Positions 30,508 through 38,614 of a stretch of DNA of 58,178 bases are shown piece after piece (within the stretch, counting starts at the first letter, position 1; every line of letters begins with the position of its first letter). The notes below the pieces were generated by a model. It saw nothing but the letters and a program-made list of their open reading frames with translations, did not search any database and was not told the origin of the DNA. Where the stretch lies: positions 1 through 58,178 of the IMG/VR virus record IMGVR_UViG_3300038696_000123; one strand, given 5' to 3'. This stretch comes from a virus. The translations under genes and the position numbers were made by a program.

Positions 30508-31077
30508 GAACTTTTCTGGCTGACTGGCAAAATAATTTGCCCGAGGTCATCGAACATCTGGCGGAGCTGGTCCCGGTTGGCCGGGTCATTCCAGAACGGG
30601 ACCACGCCCGAGGTGTGAGGGACCCAGGCCCAGGTCCCTCCCCCCGCGCTGGGGGTGTAGGGTCAGGGGCTCCGGGAGGGCCTCAGCGTCCCAGGCGTAG
30701 CAGCTGGCGTTGGCCTTGCCCACGAACACGCAGACGCGGTTCCACAGCTTCATCTCCCCGAAGTGTCGCTGTGCGCACTCCCGGGCGAGCGGGAGGGGGA
30801 AGGCATCACCCTTCCCGGAGGCAGCGCCCCCGGGGAAGCTCTGGATGATGTTGATGCGGTCCCAGTGGGCGAACCAGGGCATGAGGCCCCAGCCCCCCAT
30901 CTTGAAGAGGCGAGCCCCCGCGCAGTTGTTTGGGAACGGGAACAGGGCGTGACCGGAGCCGTGCGCGGGGTTGCGGGGAGCCGCCTGCCCAACCAGGAGG
31001 CCACGCCGGTCGTCAGGGTTGTCCCTGCGCCAGCGGGAGGCGTTCCGGTAGGCTGCCAGGACAGCTCCCCTGTCCAT
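30504..31077 (-). CDS. Uracil-DNA-glycosylase-like protein, frameshifted
   Basis: LLVGQAAPRN near residue 30, then INIIQSFPG and RVCVFVGKANA match a phage UDG-superfamily group. The intact frame runs 144 residues to 30646, then would go out of register and stop at 30586. In the other frame a clear family C-terminus follows: PHTSGVVPFWNDPANRDQL, ending at 30504. Dropping one base in a six-G run (minus strand, 30640-30645) joins them into about 190 residues. So either a real 1-bp insertion, slippage, or a sequencing error. ATG at 31077 overlaps the reductase stop. Confidence 0.75.
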
Positions 31078-32822
31078 CAGCCGCACTCCTTCAGGCCGGT
31101 GACGGGGTCAATCTCGCACATCATCCCCTCCCCCGGCTCGTTGATTGGGCCATTGGTCGCCTTCCCGGTGAGGAGCGCCATGCGCTTCCCGTCCTTGTTG
31201 AAGGTGGTACAGCCCTTGCAACCGGACTTCCAGGCCGTCATGTAGAGGTCCTTGAAATCTTCCCAAGGCATGGAGCTGTCCATGTTGGTGGTCTTGGACA
31301 CTGAGCTGTCCACCCACTTCTGGGCGGAGGCGAGGACCGCGACGTGCTCCCTGGCCGTCACCTCGTGGGCACGCTTGCCGCGCACCCCGAAGTTGGCCAC
31401 CCCGTAGTCAGCCACCTCCACAATCTCAACGCCGCTGGGCGTGTTGACCGGGCGCTCCTGGAGGTAGTCAAACACCGGCTCAATGCCCGAGGAGCAGTTG
31501 TCAGCTGTGAGGCTGATCGTGCCGGTGGGTGCGATGGAGGTCAAATGGGAGTTGCGGAGGCCGTGCTTGGTGATGAGGTCCAGAACGTCCGGGGCCTCCC
31601 CCCCGAGCTGGACGATGAACTTGCCTTGGAGGTACTTCTCAGCGTCATAGGCTGGGAATGTCCCCTTCTCAGCTGCCAGGAGGGCGCTTGCGCGGTAGCA
31701 CTCAATGGCGATGATCTTGAGGACCTCCTCCTGCCACTCCAGGTACTCGGGGGAGCCGTAGACAAAGCCCAGGGCCTCCCCGGCGTTGGCCATGCCAGTC
31801 ACCCCAAGCCCCATCCGGCGCTTGTTGTGGGCCTCGGCACGCTGCTGTGGGAGGGGGTAGCGGGCGCGGTCCACGATGTTATCCATGGCCCGGACAACCG
31901 GCGGGATGTCCGCCCGGAGCTGGCCCCAGTCAAACGCCCAGGCGGACTGAGAGAGGGTCCGCACTGTCTTGGGCTTTACATACTTGGCCGCATTGAAGGA
32001 GCCCAGGAGACACGCCCCAAACGGGGGCAGGGGCTGTTCGCCACAGGGGTTGGTGGCCGCGATTGTCTCACAGTACCAGAGGTTGTTCATGCCGTTCATC
32101 CTGTCGATGAAGAGCACGCCGGGCTCCGCCCAGTCCCAGGTAGAGCGCATTATTGTCTCCCAGAGGCTCCTGGCGTCAACCGTGTTGTACGTCTCTCCGC
32201 CCCAGCGCAGCTCAAAGTCTGCCCCGGCCAAGACTGCCTCCATGAACTCGTCAGTGATGGCGATGGAGAGGTTGAAGCCGGTCAGCTCTGTGACGTTGTG
32301 CTTGGCGTTGATGAACTCCTCAATATCCGGGTGGTCAACCCGAATCACGCCCATCTGTGCGCCCCGGCGGTGCCCGGAGGAGGCCACGCACTTGCAGACC
32401 TCGTTGAAGATGGCCATGAAGGAGATGGGGCCGGAGGAGTGGGACTGGAGCTTGCGGATGATGTCGCCCCGGGGGCGGAGCGTGCTGAAGTCATAGCCGA
32501 TCCCGCCGCCCATGCGCATTGTCGCTGCGGCCTCTGTGGCCCGCTGCATGATGTTCCCTTCACCGTGGACAAAGCTGTCCTCAATCGTGCCGGAGACATA
32601 ACAGTTGTAGGGGGTTGTGGAGCGGGAGGAGCCCATGGCGCTCTGGACGCGACCGGCGGCCATGAAGCGCTGGTGGCCGGTGATGTCCCTGAATTGATGG
32701 TAGTGTTCGTCACTGTCTTTGAGGGCTGAGGCCACCCTGTTGTTGGCTTCCCGGAAGTCCTCGCCCTCCGCCCGATACTTCATTGCGTGGAAGTAGTCCC
32801 CCACTCTTGTTTGTGGACCCAT
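31077..32822 (-). CDS. nrdJ: Class II (B12-dependent) ribonucleotide reductase
   Basis: Makes deoxynucleotides using adenosylcobalamin. Encodes 581 residues from an ATG with AAGGAGGAG upstream. Key residues: C74 in YNCYVSG, NPCGEQPLP at 258-266 (N258, thiyl C260, E262) and C271 in GACLLGSF. The 260/271 and 74/260 spacings resemble those in class II enzymes. The MRMGGGIGYDFSTLRPRG segment (102-119) is typical. No NrdB or activase gene is present, which supports class II. The C-terminus has a CKGC pair for re-reduction. Confidence 0.9.
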   Translation of the reverse strand: MGPQTRVGDYFHAMKYRAEGEDFREANNRVASALKDSDEHYHQFRDITGHQRFMAAGRVQSAMGSSRSTTPYNCYVSGTIEDSFVHGEGNIMQRATEAAATMRMGGGIGYDFSTLRPRGDIIRKLQSHSSGPISFMAIFNEVCKCVASSGHRRGAQMGVIRVDHPDIEEFINAKHNVTELTGFNLSIAITDEFMEAVLAGADFELRWGGETYNTVDARSLWETIMRSTWDWAEPGVLFIDRMNGMNNLWYCETIAATNPCGEQPLPPFGACLLGSFNAAKYVKPKTVRTLSQSAWAFDWGQLRADIPPVVRAMDNIVDRARYPLPQQRAEAHNKRRMGLGVTGMANAGEALGFVYGSPEYLEWQEEVLKIIAIECYRASALLAAEKGTFPAYDAEKYLQGKFIVQLGGEAPDVLDLITKHGLRNSHLTSIAPTGTISLTADNCSSGIEPVFDYLQERPVNTPSGVEIVEVADYGVANFGVRGKRAHEVTAREHVAVLASAQKWVDSSVSKTTNMDSSMPWEDFKDLYMTAWKSGCKGCTTFNKDGKRMALLTGKATNGPINEPGEGMMCEIDPVTGLKECG

Positions 32823-32875
32823 GACAGGCTCCTCCTTGTTGTTGATTAATAAAGCGCTGGCAGCGAATTTCAAAC

Positions 32876-33061
32876 TTATCCGCCCCGCTGGTTGTCGGTC
32901 AACACTGATCTAATGGTGACAGCCGCTGCCTCCAGGCGGGTGGCAATCCACTCCAGCCTCTGCGGGGTCAGGCCCCGGCGGAGCACGATCATGGTGACCA
33001 GCGCCCCCATGGCCGGGGCTGCCGTCTTGTGGGCCTCGTCAAGGCGCTCCCCGGCGCTCAC
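32876..33061 (-). CDS. Small helical phage protein (61 aa)
   Basis: GTG start at 33061 fused to the RecD-like stop (TAGTG). A helical 61-residue product with a hydrophobic stretch (PAMGALVTMIVL) and Arg-rich helices. The frame is open upstream to 33118, but that only overlaps the helicase gene. Function unknown. Confidence 0.55.
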   Translation of the reverse strand: MSAGERLDEAHKTAAPAMGALVTMIVLRRGLTPQRLEWIATRLEAAAVTIRSVLTDNQRGG

Positions 33062-34317
33062 TATCCCCTCACCACCGTGACCTGTTGGGCAGCCCGGGTG
33101 ATCGCCGTGTACAGCCACTTCATCTGAACGTCCCTCTGCCTGAACACCCGGCTCTCGTCAATGATGAGCACGTCATCCCATTGCGAGCCCTGAGACTTGT
33201 GGCAGGTCAGGGCGTATCCAAACGTGAACTCCTGGGCGTTCCGGCGCTCCCAGTACCCGATCTGCTCCGGGTCCCCGTTGAAGTGCTCCGGGTGGGCAGA
33301 GACAAGCACCGGCTCTGCGTCTGGGTAGTCCTCTGGGCGGATGCGCAGGTTGACGTAGCCTCCCAGCTCCTCGGTGTCCGTCATGGACGTGTGGAGGGTG
33401 CCGTTGAGCAGCCCAAGCTCCCGGTCATTCCGCAGGCACACCAGCTTCTCCCCGGCCCGGGGGAAGGGGGCACCGTCATACCCCAGGAGCTGCCGCATGC
33501 GCCGGTTGGTCGCGTTCCGGGTCGCGTTCTTGCCGACAATGACCTGGTTGGCGGCTGTTGCCAGCTCGGGGGTGGCGCGTTCAATGACGCTGCTTGAGCC
33601 GTACTGTCCCAGCTCCAGGACCTGGCCGTTGCGGACGCGGGTGGCCATCTCAATGATGGGGTTGTCCCGGGCCTGGCGGTGTATCTCGGTGAGCATGATG
33701 TCTGGCTTGGCGTCGGTGAAGTAGCCTGTGCCCTTGACGGGGGGCAGCTGGGCAGGGTCGCCCAACACGAGGACGGGCACCCCGAAGCTCAGGATGTCCT
33801 GGGCCATCTCCTCGCCAACCATGGAGCACTCGTCAACCACCAGGAGGGAGGCTGTGGCCAGCTTGCTCTCCAGGTTGAGGGAGAAGGCCGGGCGGGCAGC
33901 GTTGCGCTCCTCCGCCTTGATCTCACCCTGGAGCTTCTGGACGCGGTCAGTCTTGCGCCGGTCGTCAACGTGGTCCGGGGGACCCTCCAGCCGGTCCTCC
34001 CGGATCATCTGATGGACCTCGTCAAGCTCCCGCTTCAGCTCATCCATCCGCTCCCGGGACTTCTCCTTGGGGTGGTAGATGAGGCTGTGGAGGGTCTGCG
34101 CGTTGGGAGCCCCCGATGCCTTCAGGACGCTGGCTGCCTTCCCGGTGAATGCCGCAAACAACACGTCGCCGTCAACACCCTCCGCCAGGTGCTTGGCCAG
34201 CGTGGTCTTGCCGGTCCCGGCATACCCGAACAGCCGGAACAGCTGGTTGCCGTCGCGGTTGGCGAGCCACCGGCTGACCGCAGTCAGGCCCTTGTCTTGC
34301 TGGGGTCCCCATTCCAT
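33061..34317 (-). CDS. RecD/Dda-like SF1B helicase
   Basis: Encodes 418 residues. Walker A GYAGTGKTT (31-39), motif Ia AFTGKAA, Walker B VDECSMV (161-167), motif III GDPAQLPPV (186-194), and C-terminal TCHKSQGSQWDDV and YTAITRA mark a 5'-3' SF1B helicase close to RecD2/Dda. A long charged insert lies between Ia and II (about 84-140). Likely replication or recombination. AGAAATGGAG precedes the ATG. Confidence 0.9.
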   Translation of the reverse strand: MEWGPQQDKGLTAVSRWLANRDGNQLFRLFGYAGTGKTTLAKHLAEGVDGDVLFAAFTGKAASVLKASGAPNAQTLHSLIYHPKEKSRERMDELKRELDEVHQMIREDRLEGPPDHVDDRRKTDRVQKLQGEIKAEERNAARPAFSLNLESKLATASLLVVDECSMVGEEMAQDILSFGVPVLVLGDPAQLPPVKGTGYFTDAKPDIMLTEIHRQARDNPIIEMATRVRNGQVLELGQYGSSSVIERATPELATAANQVIVGKNATRNATNRRMRQLLGYDGAPFPRAGEKLVCLRNDRELGLLNGTLHTSMTDTEELGGYVNLRIRPEDYPDAEPVLVSAHPEHFNGDPEQIGYWERRNAQEFTFGYALTCHKSQGSQWDDVLIIDESRVFRQRDVQMKWLYTAITRAAQQVTVVRG

Positions 34318-34345
34318 GTGTCGTGCTCCATTTCTAGTACCAGGT

Positions 34346-34510
34346 TCAAGCCCGGCGGTTGCGCCAGCCCTTGGTGGCGTGGTAGCTCAGGACGCGCTCG
34401 CCCTTGAGCACTGCCCCGAGCTGTCGGCGCTGGTACTCCCCCTTGCGGCCAATCGGCCCGGTGGGGTGCCCCTTGGGGGCCATTTCCTTCAGTCTTGCCT
34501 TGCGGGTCAT
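34346..34510 (-). CDS. Small basic phage protein (54 aa)
   Basis: A 54-residue, Lys/Arg-rich product (MTRKARLKEMAPKGHPTGPI start, ending KGWRNRRA). The ATG has GGAGG nearby, within a variant AGAAACGGAG leader. Charge suggests nucleic-acid binding. No family recognised. Confidence 0.55.
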   Translation of the reverse strand: MTRKARLKEMAPKGHPTGPIGRKGEYQRRQLGAVLKGERVLSYHATKGWRNRRA

Positions 34511-34691
34511 CTCCGCCTCCGTTTCTGTTAAAGGTCCCCCGGGTCCGGCATGCGGCGTCCCTGAGGTGCGCTCTTCAGCGCAGGTAGTCAGGATCATAGA
34601 TGGCTTGCGCCGCTCCCCTGACCTCAGCCGCACCCCAGCATGCTAGGGGCGTCCCAGTGGGATGGGACATCGACCAGTCGTTGACGGCCCC
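34511..34691 (-). other. Intergenic region after SSB-like gene
   Basis: 181 bp between the SSB-like stop and the small basic gene. It contains one possible 31-codon frame (starting at an ATG near 34665 on the minus strand) without a convincing ribosome site. No clear promoter or terminator seen. Confidence 0.4.
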
Positions 34692-35543
34692 TTAGAATGG
34701 GGGCTCGTCATCAACACCGCCGGAGCTTCCCCCGCCGGAGTATCCGCCCGCAGGGGGAGTATCCGGCTGCTCACCTGACGCTCCCTCCTGGGCCATCTTC
34801 AGCTCGCCCGAGGACTTCTGGCGGACCATCTCAGCCCCCATCTGGACAACCTCGCTGTCCGCCGGGAGGCGGGCACCGTTGGCGTCCTTGTTGGGGCTAT
34901 CGAACTCAGCAGTGTACAGGAACCAGGACTGGTTGCCGTCCACCTTCTTCAGGGTCCCGATGCGCCAGACGTGACAGAACCAGGGGGCCTTGAACTTGCG
35001 TCCACCGGAGCCCAGCAGCATAATGCTGTCGGAGCGGTTGACGATGCTCTTGTAGGTCTTGATCCGGGTGGAGGTGAAGCTGACCACAACCGGCTTGGGC
35101 TCGCCCTCGTCATCGCCCTCCTCGGGGAGGAGGATGCCGAACAAGTAGAACGTCTCAACGAGGTCGTTGCCGTTCCGCAGGCTGATCTTGCCGCGCTGCG
35201 TCTTGGCCCACTTGGCGATGTCCTCGCCCATCCCGTAGGAAGCCACCAGGCCACCACCATTGTCAATCGGCACCCACTCGACAAACGCGTGTTCCCGGCA
35301 GGCCGGGACAAAGCGGATTGTTTCATACAGCTTCAGCGTGGCCGTGTCGATGATCATGCCCGCCTTGGCACCGTCAACTGTCTCAATCTCAGGGCTGTTC
35401 TTCTCCAGCACCTTGAGGAACGGTACAGAGCGGTCAGAGCTGTCGAGGTCGTCAAGGCCCTGCCCTGCGAACTCCTCCAGCCCGGCGTATTCAGCCGGGA
35501 GCCCGGCCTGTTCCTTCTTCGCAACTTCAGTTTTGGTCGCCAT
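34692..35543 (-). CDS. Single-stranded DNA-binding-like protein
   Basis: Encodes 283 residues. The C-terminus is a flexible Gly/Ser-rich linker ending in the acidic DDEPPF, the SSB-type tip used to recruit replication proteins. The central region is beta-rich (VVVSFTSTRIKTYKSIVNR, FKAPWFCHVW), consistent with an OB-like fold, but I do not recognise a bacterial-SSB core. T7 gp2.5-like function is a reasonable inference. ATG at 35543 has AAGGAG seven bases upstream. It sits among helicases. Confidence 0.65.
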   Translation of the reverse strand: MATKTEVAKKEQAGLPAEYAGLEEFAGQGLDDLDSSDRSVPFLKVLEKNSPEIETVDGAKAGMIIDTATLKLYETIRFVPACREHAFVEWVPIDNGGGLVASYGMGEDIAKWAKTQRGKISLRNGNDLVETFYLFGILLPEEGDDEGEPKPVVVSFTSTRIKTYKSIVNRSDSIMLLGSGGRKFKAPWFCHVWRIGTLKKVDGNQSWFLYTAEFDSPNKDANGARLPADSEVVQMGAEMVRQKSSGELKMAQEGASGEQPDTPPAGGYSGGGSSGGVDDEPPF

Positions 35544-35559
35544 GTGGCGTCTCCTTCTC

Positions 35560-35640
35560 AATGTGAGGCGGGTTGTAGCGCCCCGGCTCATCGCGCGTCC
35601 CCCGAGCAGGGGGGCCTCTCACCACTAGACCAGGTGACGG
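35560..35640 (-). other. tRNA-like remnant between genes
   Basis: On the minus strand TGGTCTAGTGG perfectly fits the tRNA A-box/D-arm pattern. A hairpin CCCCC-TGCTC-GGGGG lies 7 bases later, where an anticodon arm would be. The T-arm is not recognisable and no acceptor stem pairs, so this is at best a decayed tRNA or a chance hairpin. Confidence 0.25.
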
Positions 35641-35644
35641 TATC

Positions 35645-36190
35645 TCATGTTGCCGCCTTGACGTCAGCGAACTTGGTGACCTCAGCCCCCATCTCAGCCA
35701 GGGGCATGTCCTGTCCCTTTGAGAGGAGCTCACGGACCAGAGCCCCGAAGGTCTGCGGGTGAACGTCCAGCTTGGCCGCCGGGGACCACCCGAGGGTGAC
35801 CAGCTTCCCGGACAGCTCATCAACCTGCTCCTGGGTCACCTTCCCCATGGACACCTTGACCTCCCGCTTGACGATCCCGGCGTGGCCGTGGTTCTCCAGC
35901 CACTTGATGGTTAGGGCCTTCTGGTCCTGGTCGGGACGCCACTGGGTGCCTGTCTTCATCGACACCTTGAGGCCGTCTATGGTCGTCAACGCCTCCTGAC
36001 CGGCGCTTGTCATCAGCTCGGGCATTGTCTCCTGCTGGAGCACGCTCAGGACCTTATTGGCGTCCTTCAGCTGCTCCTCCCGCTCCCGCACAAGGGCCTG
36101 GGCCTCCAGGATGTCCCGGGCCGTCTGTGCGATCTGTGCGAGGATGTTGTCTCCAAGCGGGGCTTGGGCAAATTCTTCATATCCAGTCAT
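35645..36190 (-). CDS. Phage protein, unknown (181 aa)
   Basis: Encodes 181 residues: an N-terminal coiled-coil-like helix (AQTARDILEAQALVREREEQ) and a C-terminal globular part (VSMKTGTQWRPDQDQKALTI). Located between the SSB-like gene and the helicase operon, with its own promoter, so a replication role is possible. No family recognised. ATG at 36190 follows AAAGGAG. Confidence 0.6.
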   Translation of the reverse strand: MTGYEEFAQAPLGDNILAQIAQTARDILEAQALVREREEQLKDANKVLSVLQQETMPELMTSAGQEALTTIDGLKVSMKTGTQWRPDQDQKALTIKWLENHGHAGIVKREVKVSMGKVTQEQVDELSGKLVTLGWSPAAKLDVHPQTFGALVRELLSKGQDMPLAEMGAEVTKFADVKAAT

Positions 36191-36218
36191 CAATGGTTCT
36201 CCTTTTCTCCGCCCTCAG

Positions 36219-36247
36219 AGACTACCCCTGGGGCTCCTCCGGGTCAA
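36219..36247 (-). promoter_or_regulatory. Predicted promoter
   Basis: Minus strand -35 TTGACC (36242-36247), 17-bp spacer, -10 TAGTCT (36219-36224), lying inside the end of the upstream gene. Confidence 0.55.
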
Positions 36248-36584
36248 CCTGAAACACTTGAGCGGACACAGGAGTGTAGCGCCGTTCCCGCCCATGCCAC
36301 TGGAGCAGGTTCAGCCGTCCCTCGTTCATGTCTGCGGCCACAGCCGTTGCCCAACCGATGAGGATGGGGTTGCCGGTCAGGAGGAGGTGGTCAGCGTCCC
36401 CGAAGTCCCGGAGGCCCTCCCAGAGCTCAGGCATCACCGTCTCCGGGTTCCAGGGCGCTGCGGTGGGGCTCAAGAGGTACTTCAGCGGCCCATACTCCTC
36501 CGCCGGGGTGAGGTCGTGGACAGCCTCATACTGCCCTGTGTCCCGGTTGTAGCGCCGGTGGTCCTGTACAATGAATACAGTCAT
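36222..36584 (-). CDS. Phage protein, unknown (120 aa)
   Basis: Encodes 120 residues. FIVQDHRRYNRDTGQY, LLSPTAAPWNPETV and LLLTGNPILIGWATAVAADM suggest a compact alpha/beta fold; the Asn/Gly-rich HLLLTGNP loop recurs in similar phage proteins of unknown function. ATG overlaps the helicase stop by 4 bp. Confidence 0.6.
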   Translation of the reverse strand: MTVFIVQDHRRYNRDTGQYEAVHDLTPAEEYGPLKYLLSPTAAPWNPETVMPELWEGLRDFGDADHLLLTGNPILIGWATAVAADMNEGRLNLLQWHGRERRYTPVSAQVFQVDPEEPQG

Positions 36585-38053
36585 TCAATCCATCCCTTCT
36601 TCTTGTCGCCCATGATCACGTTGGCAACGTCCAGCTTGGCCACCAGGGCGTCGATGGCCCTCTCATCCCGCGTCCCGGGGCACACCAGGTCAACGTAGGT
36701 GACGTGGTCATCCTGCCCGATGCGGTGGTTGCGGTCCTCAGTCTGGAGGCGGTCAATGAGCTTGTAGCTGTTGTTGTAGTAAATCGTTGTCTTGGCCTCG
36801 TTGAGCGTGAGGCCCTCTGACATCTGGGAGTTGGCAACAAAGTCAGTCGCATCCCCGTGCTTGAAGGCGTCCTTGGCCCGCTGCCGCTCGTCATCGCTGA
36901 CCCTCCCGTCATAGCGGACGGGGTTGCGGCCCATCTCCCGGAGCACGTCCAGGATCATCTCAATGTCCCGGGTCCAGGTGGCCCAAATAATGGTCTTGCC
37001 GTTGACGTCCTCCATCGTGTCCCGGAGGAGCTTGAGCCGGGGGTTCTTGTCCCGCTCAATCAGCTCGGTGGGCTCATCCTCCCCGTCCACCGGGATGTAC
37101 CCGCAGAGGACCTGCTGGAGGCGCAGCATGCGGGTGATCGCCAGGGGGGCAGTCACCAGCTCCCCGCTGTCGAGCCACGCCATGAACTCGCCCTCCACGC
37201 TGTCGTACACGCGGCGCTGGGCCGGGCTCATCTCATAGTACCGCTTGGTGAACAGCTTGGGCGGGAGGTCCAGCACGTCATCCTTGGTCACCCGGGAGCT
37301 GATCAGCCGGATCGCCTCTGCCAGGTGCTCCAGGTTCTGGTAGCCCACCAGCATGTCAAATTCGCGCTTCTGGGCGTTGTTCCAACCCTTGTCCCAGACG
37401 CCAAAGAAGCTCTTGAAGGCCGTGAAGCTCCCGATGTCCAGCTCACGCCTCCAGAACTCCGGGTCAAGGAAGGCCAACTGTGTGTAGATGTCGAAGGGGC
37501 CGTTGGTCACCGGCGTCCCAGAGAGCACCCGGCGGTAGGCGGCATGCTTGCCCCCGGCCAGGATGGAGCGGGTGCGCCGGGCGGAGGGCGTCTTGATGCG
37601 GTGGCTCTCGTCAAGGGTGAGGAGGACGCGCCGCTTGCGCATCATGTTCCACACCGCCTTCTTGCCCCTGTCCGTCATCCAGGCGTCATAGCTGATGGCG
37701 AGGAGCGGGAGGCCGTTGTGACCCATGAGCCGCTCAACCTCTACCTGGTGCCACTTGGTGTCGGCACTCGGGGCGGAGTAGGCGTGGGCCCGCAGCGGGA
37801 TGTCCGGGCTCAGGTGGGTCGGGAGCTCATCGGTGATCCAGTTGCGGTGGACGCCATTTGGGGCCACCACAATCGCCGCGTCAACCTCGCCCTCGGTGTA
37901 CAGGTGCCCGAGGGTGTCGATGGTCAGCTTGGACTTGCCGGTGCCCTGCTCCCAGAAGGCCGCAAAGGCGTTCAGGTCGCGGGACGCCTCCCAGACCTCA
38001 GCCTGGTGGGCAAACGGTTGTGTGTGGAACTGGTAGCTCAAGGGGTCCTCCAT
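36581..38053 (-). CDS. SNF2-type superfamily 2 helicase
   Basis: Encodes 490 residues. Walker A GTGKS (37-41), DESH box 148-151, motif III SGTPV/TNGP, and C-terminal motifs TIIWATWTRDIEM, SEGLTLNEA and DRNHRIGQ define a SNF2/SWI2-like DNA translocase. It is the first gene after the right iteron module and the promoter at 38067-38095, so the first early gene. Probably in replication, recombination or chromatin clearing. Confidence 0.88.
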   Translation of the reverse strand: MEDPLSYQFHTQPFAHQAEVWEASRDLNAFAAFWEQGTGKSKLTIDTLGHLYTEGEVDAAIVVAPNGVHRNWITDELPTHLSPDIPLRAHAYSAPSADTKWHQVEVERLMGHNGLPLLAISYDAWMTDRGKKAVWNMMRKRRVLLTLDESHRIKTPSARRTRSILAGGKHAAYRRVLSGTPVTNGPFDIYTQLAFLDPEFWRRELDIGSFTAFKSFFGVWDKGWNNAQKREFDMLVGYQNLEHLAEAIRLISSRVTKDDVLDLPPKLFTKRYYEMSPAQRRVYDSVEGEFMAWLDSGELVTAPLAITRMLRLQQVLCGYIPVDGEDEPTELIERDKNPRLKLLRDTMEDVNGKTIIWATWTRDIEMILDVLREMGRNPVRYDGRVSDDERQRAKDAFKHGDATDFVANSQMSEGLTLNEAKTTIYYNNSYKLIDRLQTEDRNHRIGQDDHVTYVDLVCPGTRDERAIDALVAKLDVANVIMGDKKKGWIE

Positions 38054-38066
38054 TTCTCAGGCCCCG

Positions 38067-38095
38067 ATCCTACCCGGGGGAGGGCGGGGGAGGAA
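38067..38095 (-). promoter_or_regulatory. Predicted early promoter of helicase operon
   Basis: Minus strand -35 TTCCTC (38090-38095), 17-bp GC-rich spacer, -10 TAGGAT (38067-38072), followed by AGAAATGGAG. The right iteron module starts about 20 bp upstream. Confidence 0.5.
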
Positions 38096-38114
38096 GCCCA
38101 AAAGGGCTGGCGCA

Positions 38115-38392
38115 GCGGAACGGCTTTCTTAACTTCGCACACCGGCCCACAGGCAAGTCGTTCCGCATAACCAGTTGACCCCCCAGGCAAAACTCGACTT
38201 ACTTAACTTTCTTAACTTAATTAGGGGAGGGCAGTCTTAACTTCCCTGTCGGGCGAAGCCCGACCTGGGTAAGAAAGTGGAGAAAGTTAAGACGGGACAG
38301 ATTCAGTCAAGGTTCTCAAACACTTGTGCGTCTTAACTTAGGGCAGGGCGGTGGCTGCGAAGTTAAGACGACAGGCCCCTAAGTTAAGACGG
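38115..38392. repeat. Iteron module, right copy (278 bp)
   Basis: Colinear with the block at 2458-2735 over exactly 278 bp. Exact 8-mers CTTAACTT or AAGTTAAG: forward at 38128, 38202, 38211, 38236 and 38332; reverse at 38284, 38360 and 38381. Inverted repeat GCGGAACGGCTT (38115-38126) and AAGTCGTTCCGC (38155-38166). Sequence between motifs has diverged. A GTCGGGC-GAA-GCCCGAC hairpin near 38250 occurs only here. The far end overlaps the spanin stop by 9 bp. Candidate operator or origin. Confidence 0.85.
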
Positions 38393-38614
38393 GCACCCCC
38401 AGGCGGTGCGTGCCCTGTTGTTGGCCCTGGCCTCCCGGATGGTCTGGTCAGTGTCCCGGGAGGACCAGCTGATGGGCAGCCAGCTCCCACAGACGGCCAG
38501 GGGCCGGGCTCCCTCGGGCGGGGGCTCAGTCGCGCCGGTGCCCATCGTCATCACGCAGCCGGTCAGGAGGAGGCTCATCACTGCGAGCGAGGGAAGCCTT
38601 GTAAATGCGTTCAT
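38384..38614 (-). CDS. Outer-membrane spanin lipoprotein (Rz1-like)
   Basis: Encodes 76 residues. N-terminal signal with lipobox LLTGC (Cys near residue 20) and a Pro-rich mature part. Its first 89 bp overlap the Rz-like gene in another frame, the usual Rz/Rz1 arrangement. With the inner-membrane partner it would fuse the two membranes in the final lysis step. It also implies a Gram-negative host. Confidence 0.85.
   Translation of the reverse strand: MNAFTRLPSLAVMSLLLTGCVMTMGTGATEPPPEGARPLAVCGSWLPISWSSRDTDQTIREARANNRARTAWGCPS

Noticed and set aside
31344-32729. Plus-strand 461-codon open frame
   Set aside because: Antisense to the ribonucleotide reductase, whose active-site residues are clear.
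36857-38170. Plus-strand 437-codon open frame
   Set aside because: Antisense to the SNF2 helicase, runs into the iteron module, no motifs.
2458-38392. Transposon or prophage ends at the two 278-bp modules
   Set aside because: No transposase or integrase lies between them and the interior is core phage replication genes.
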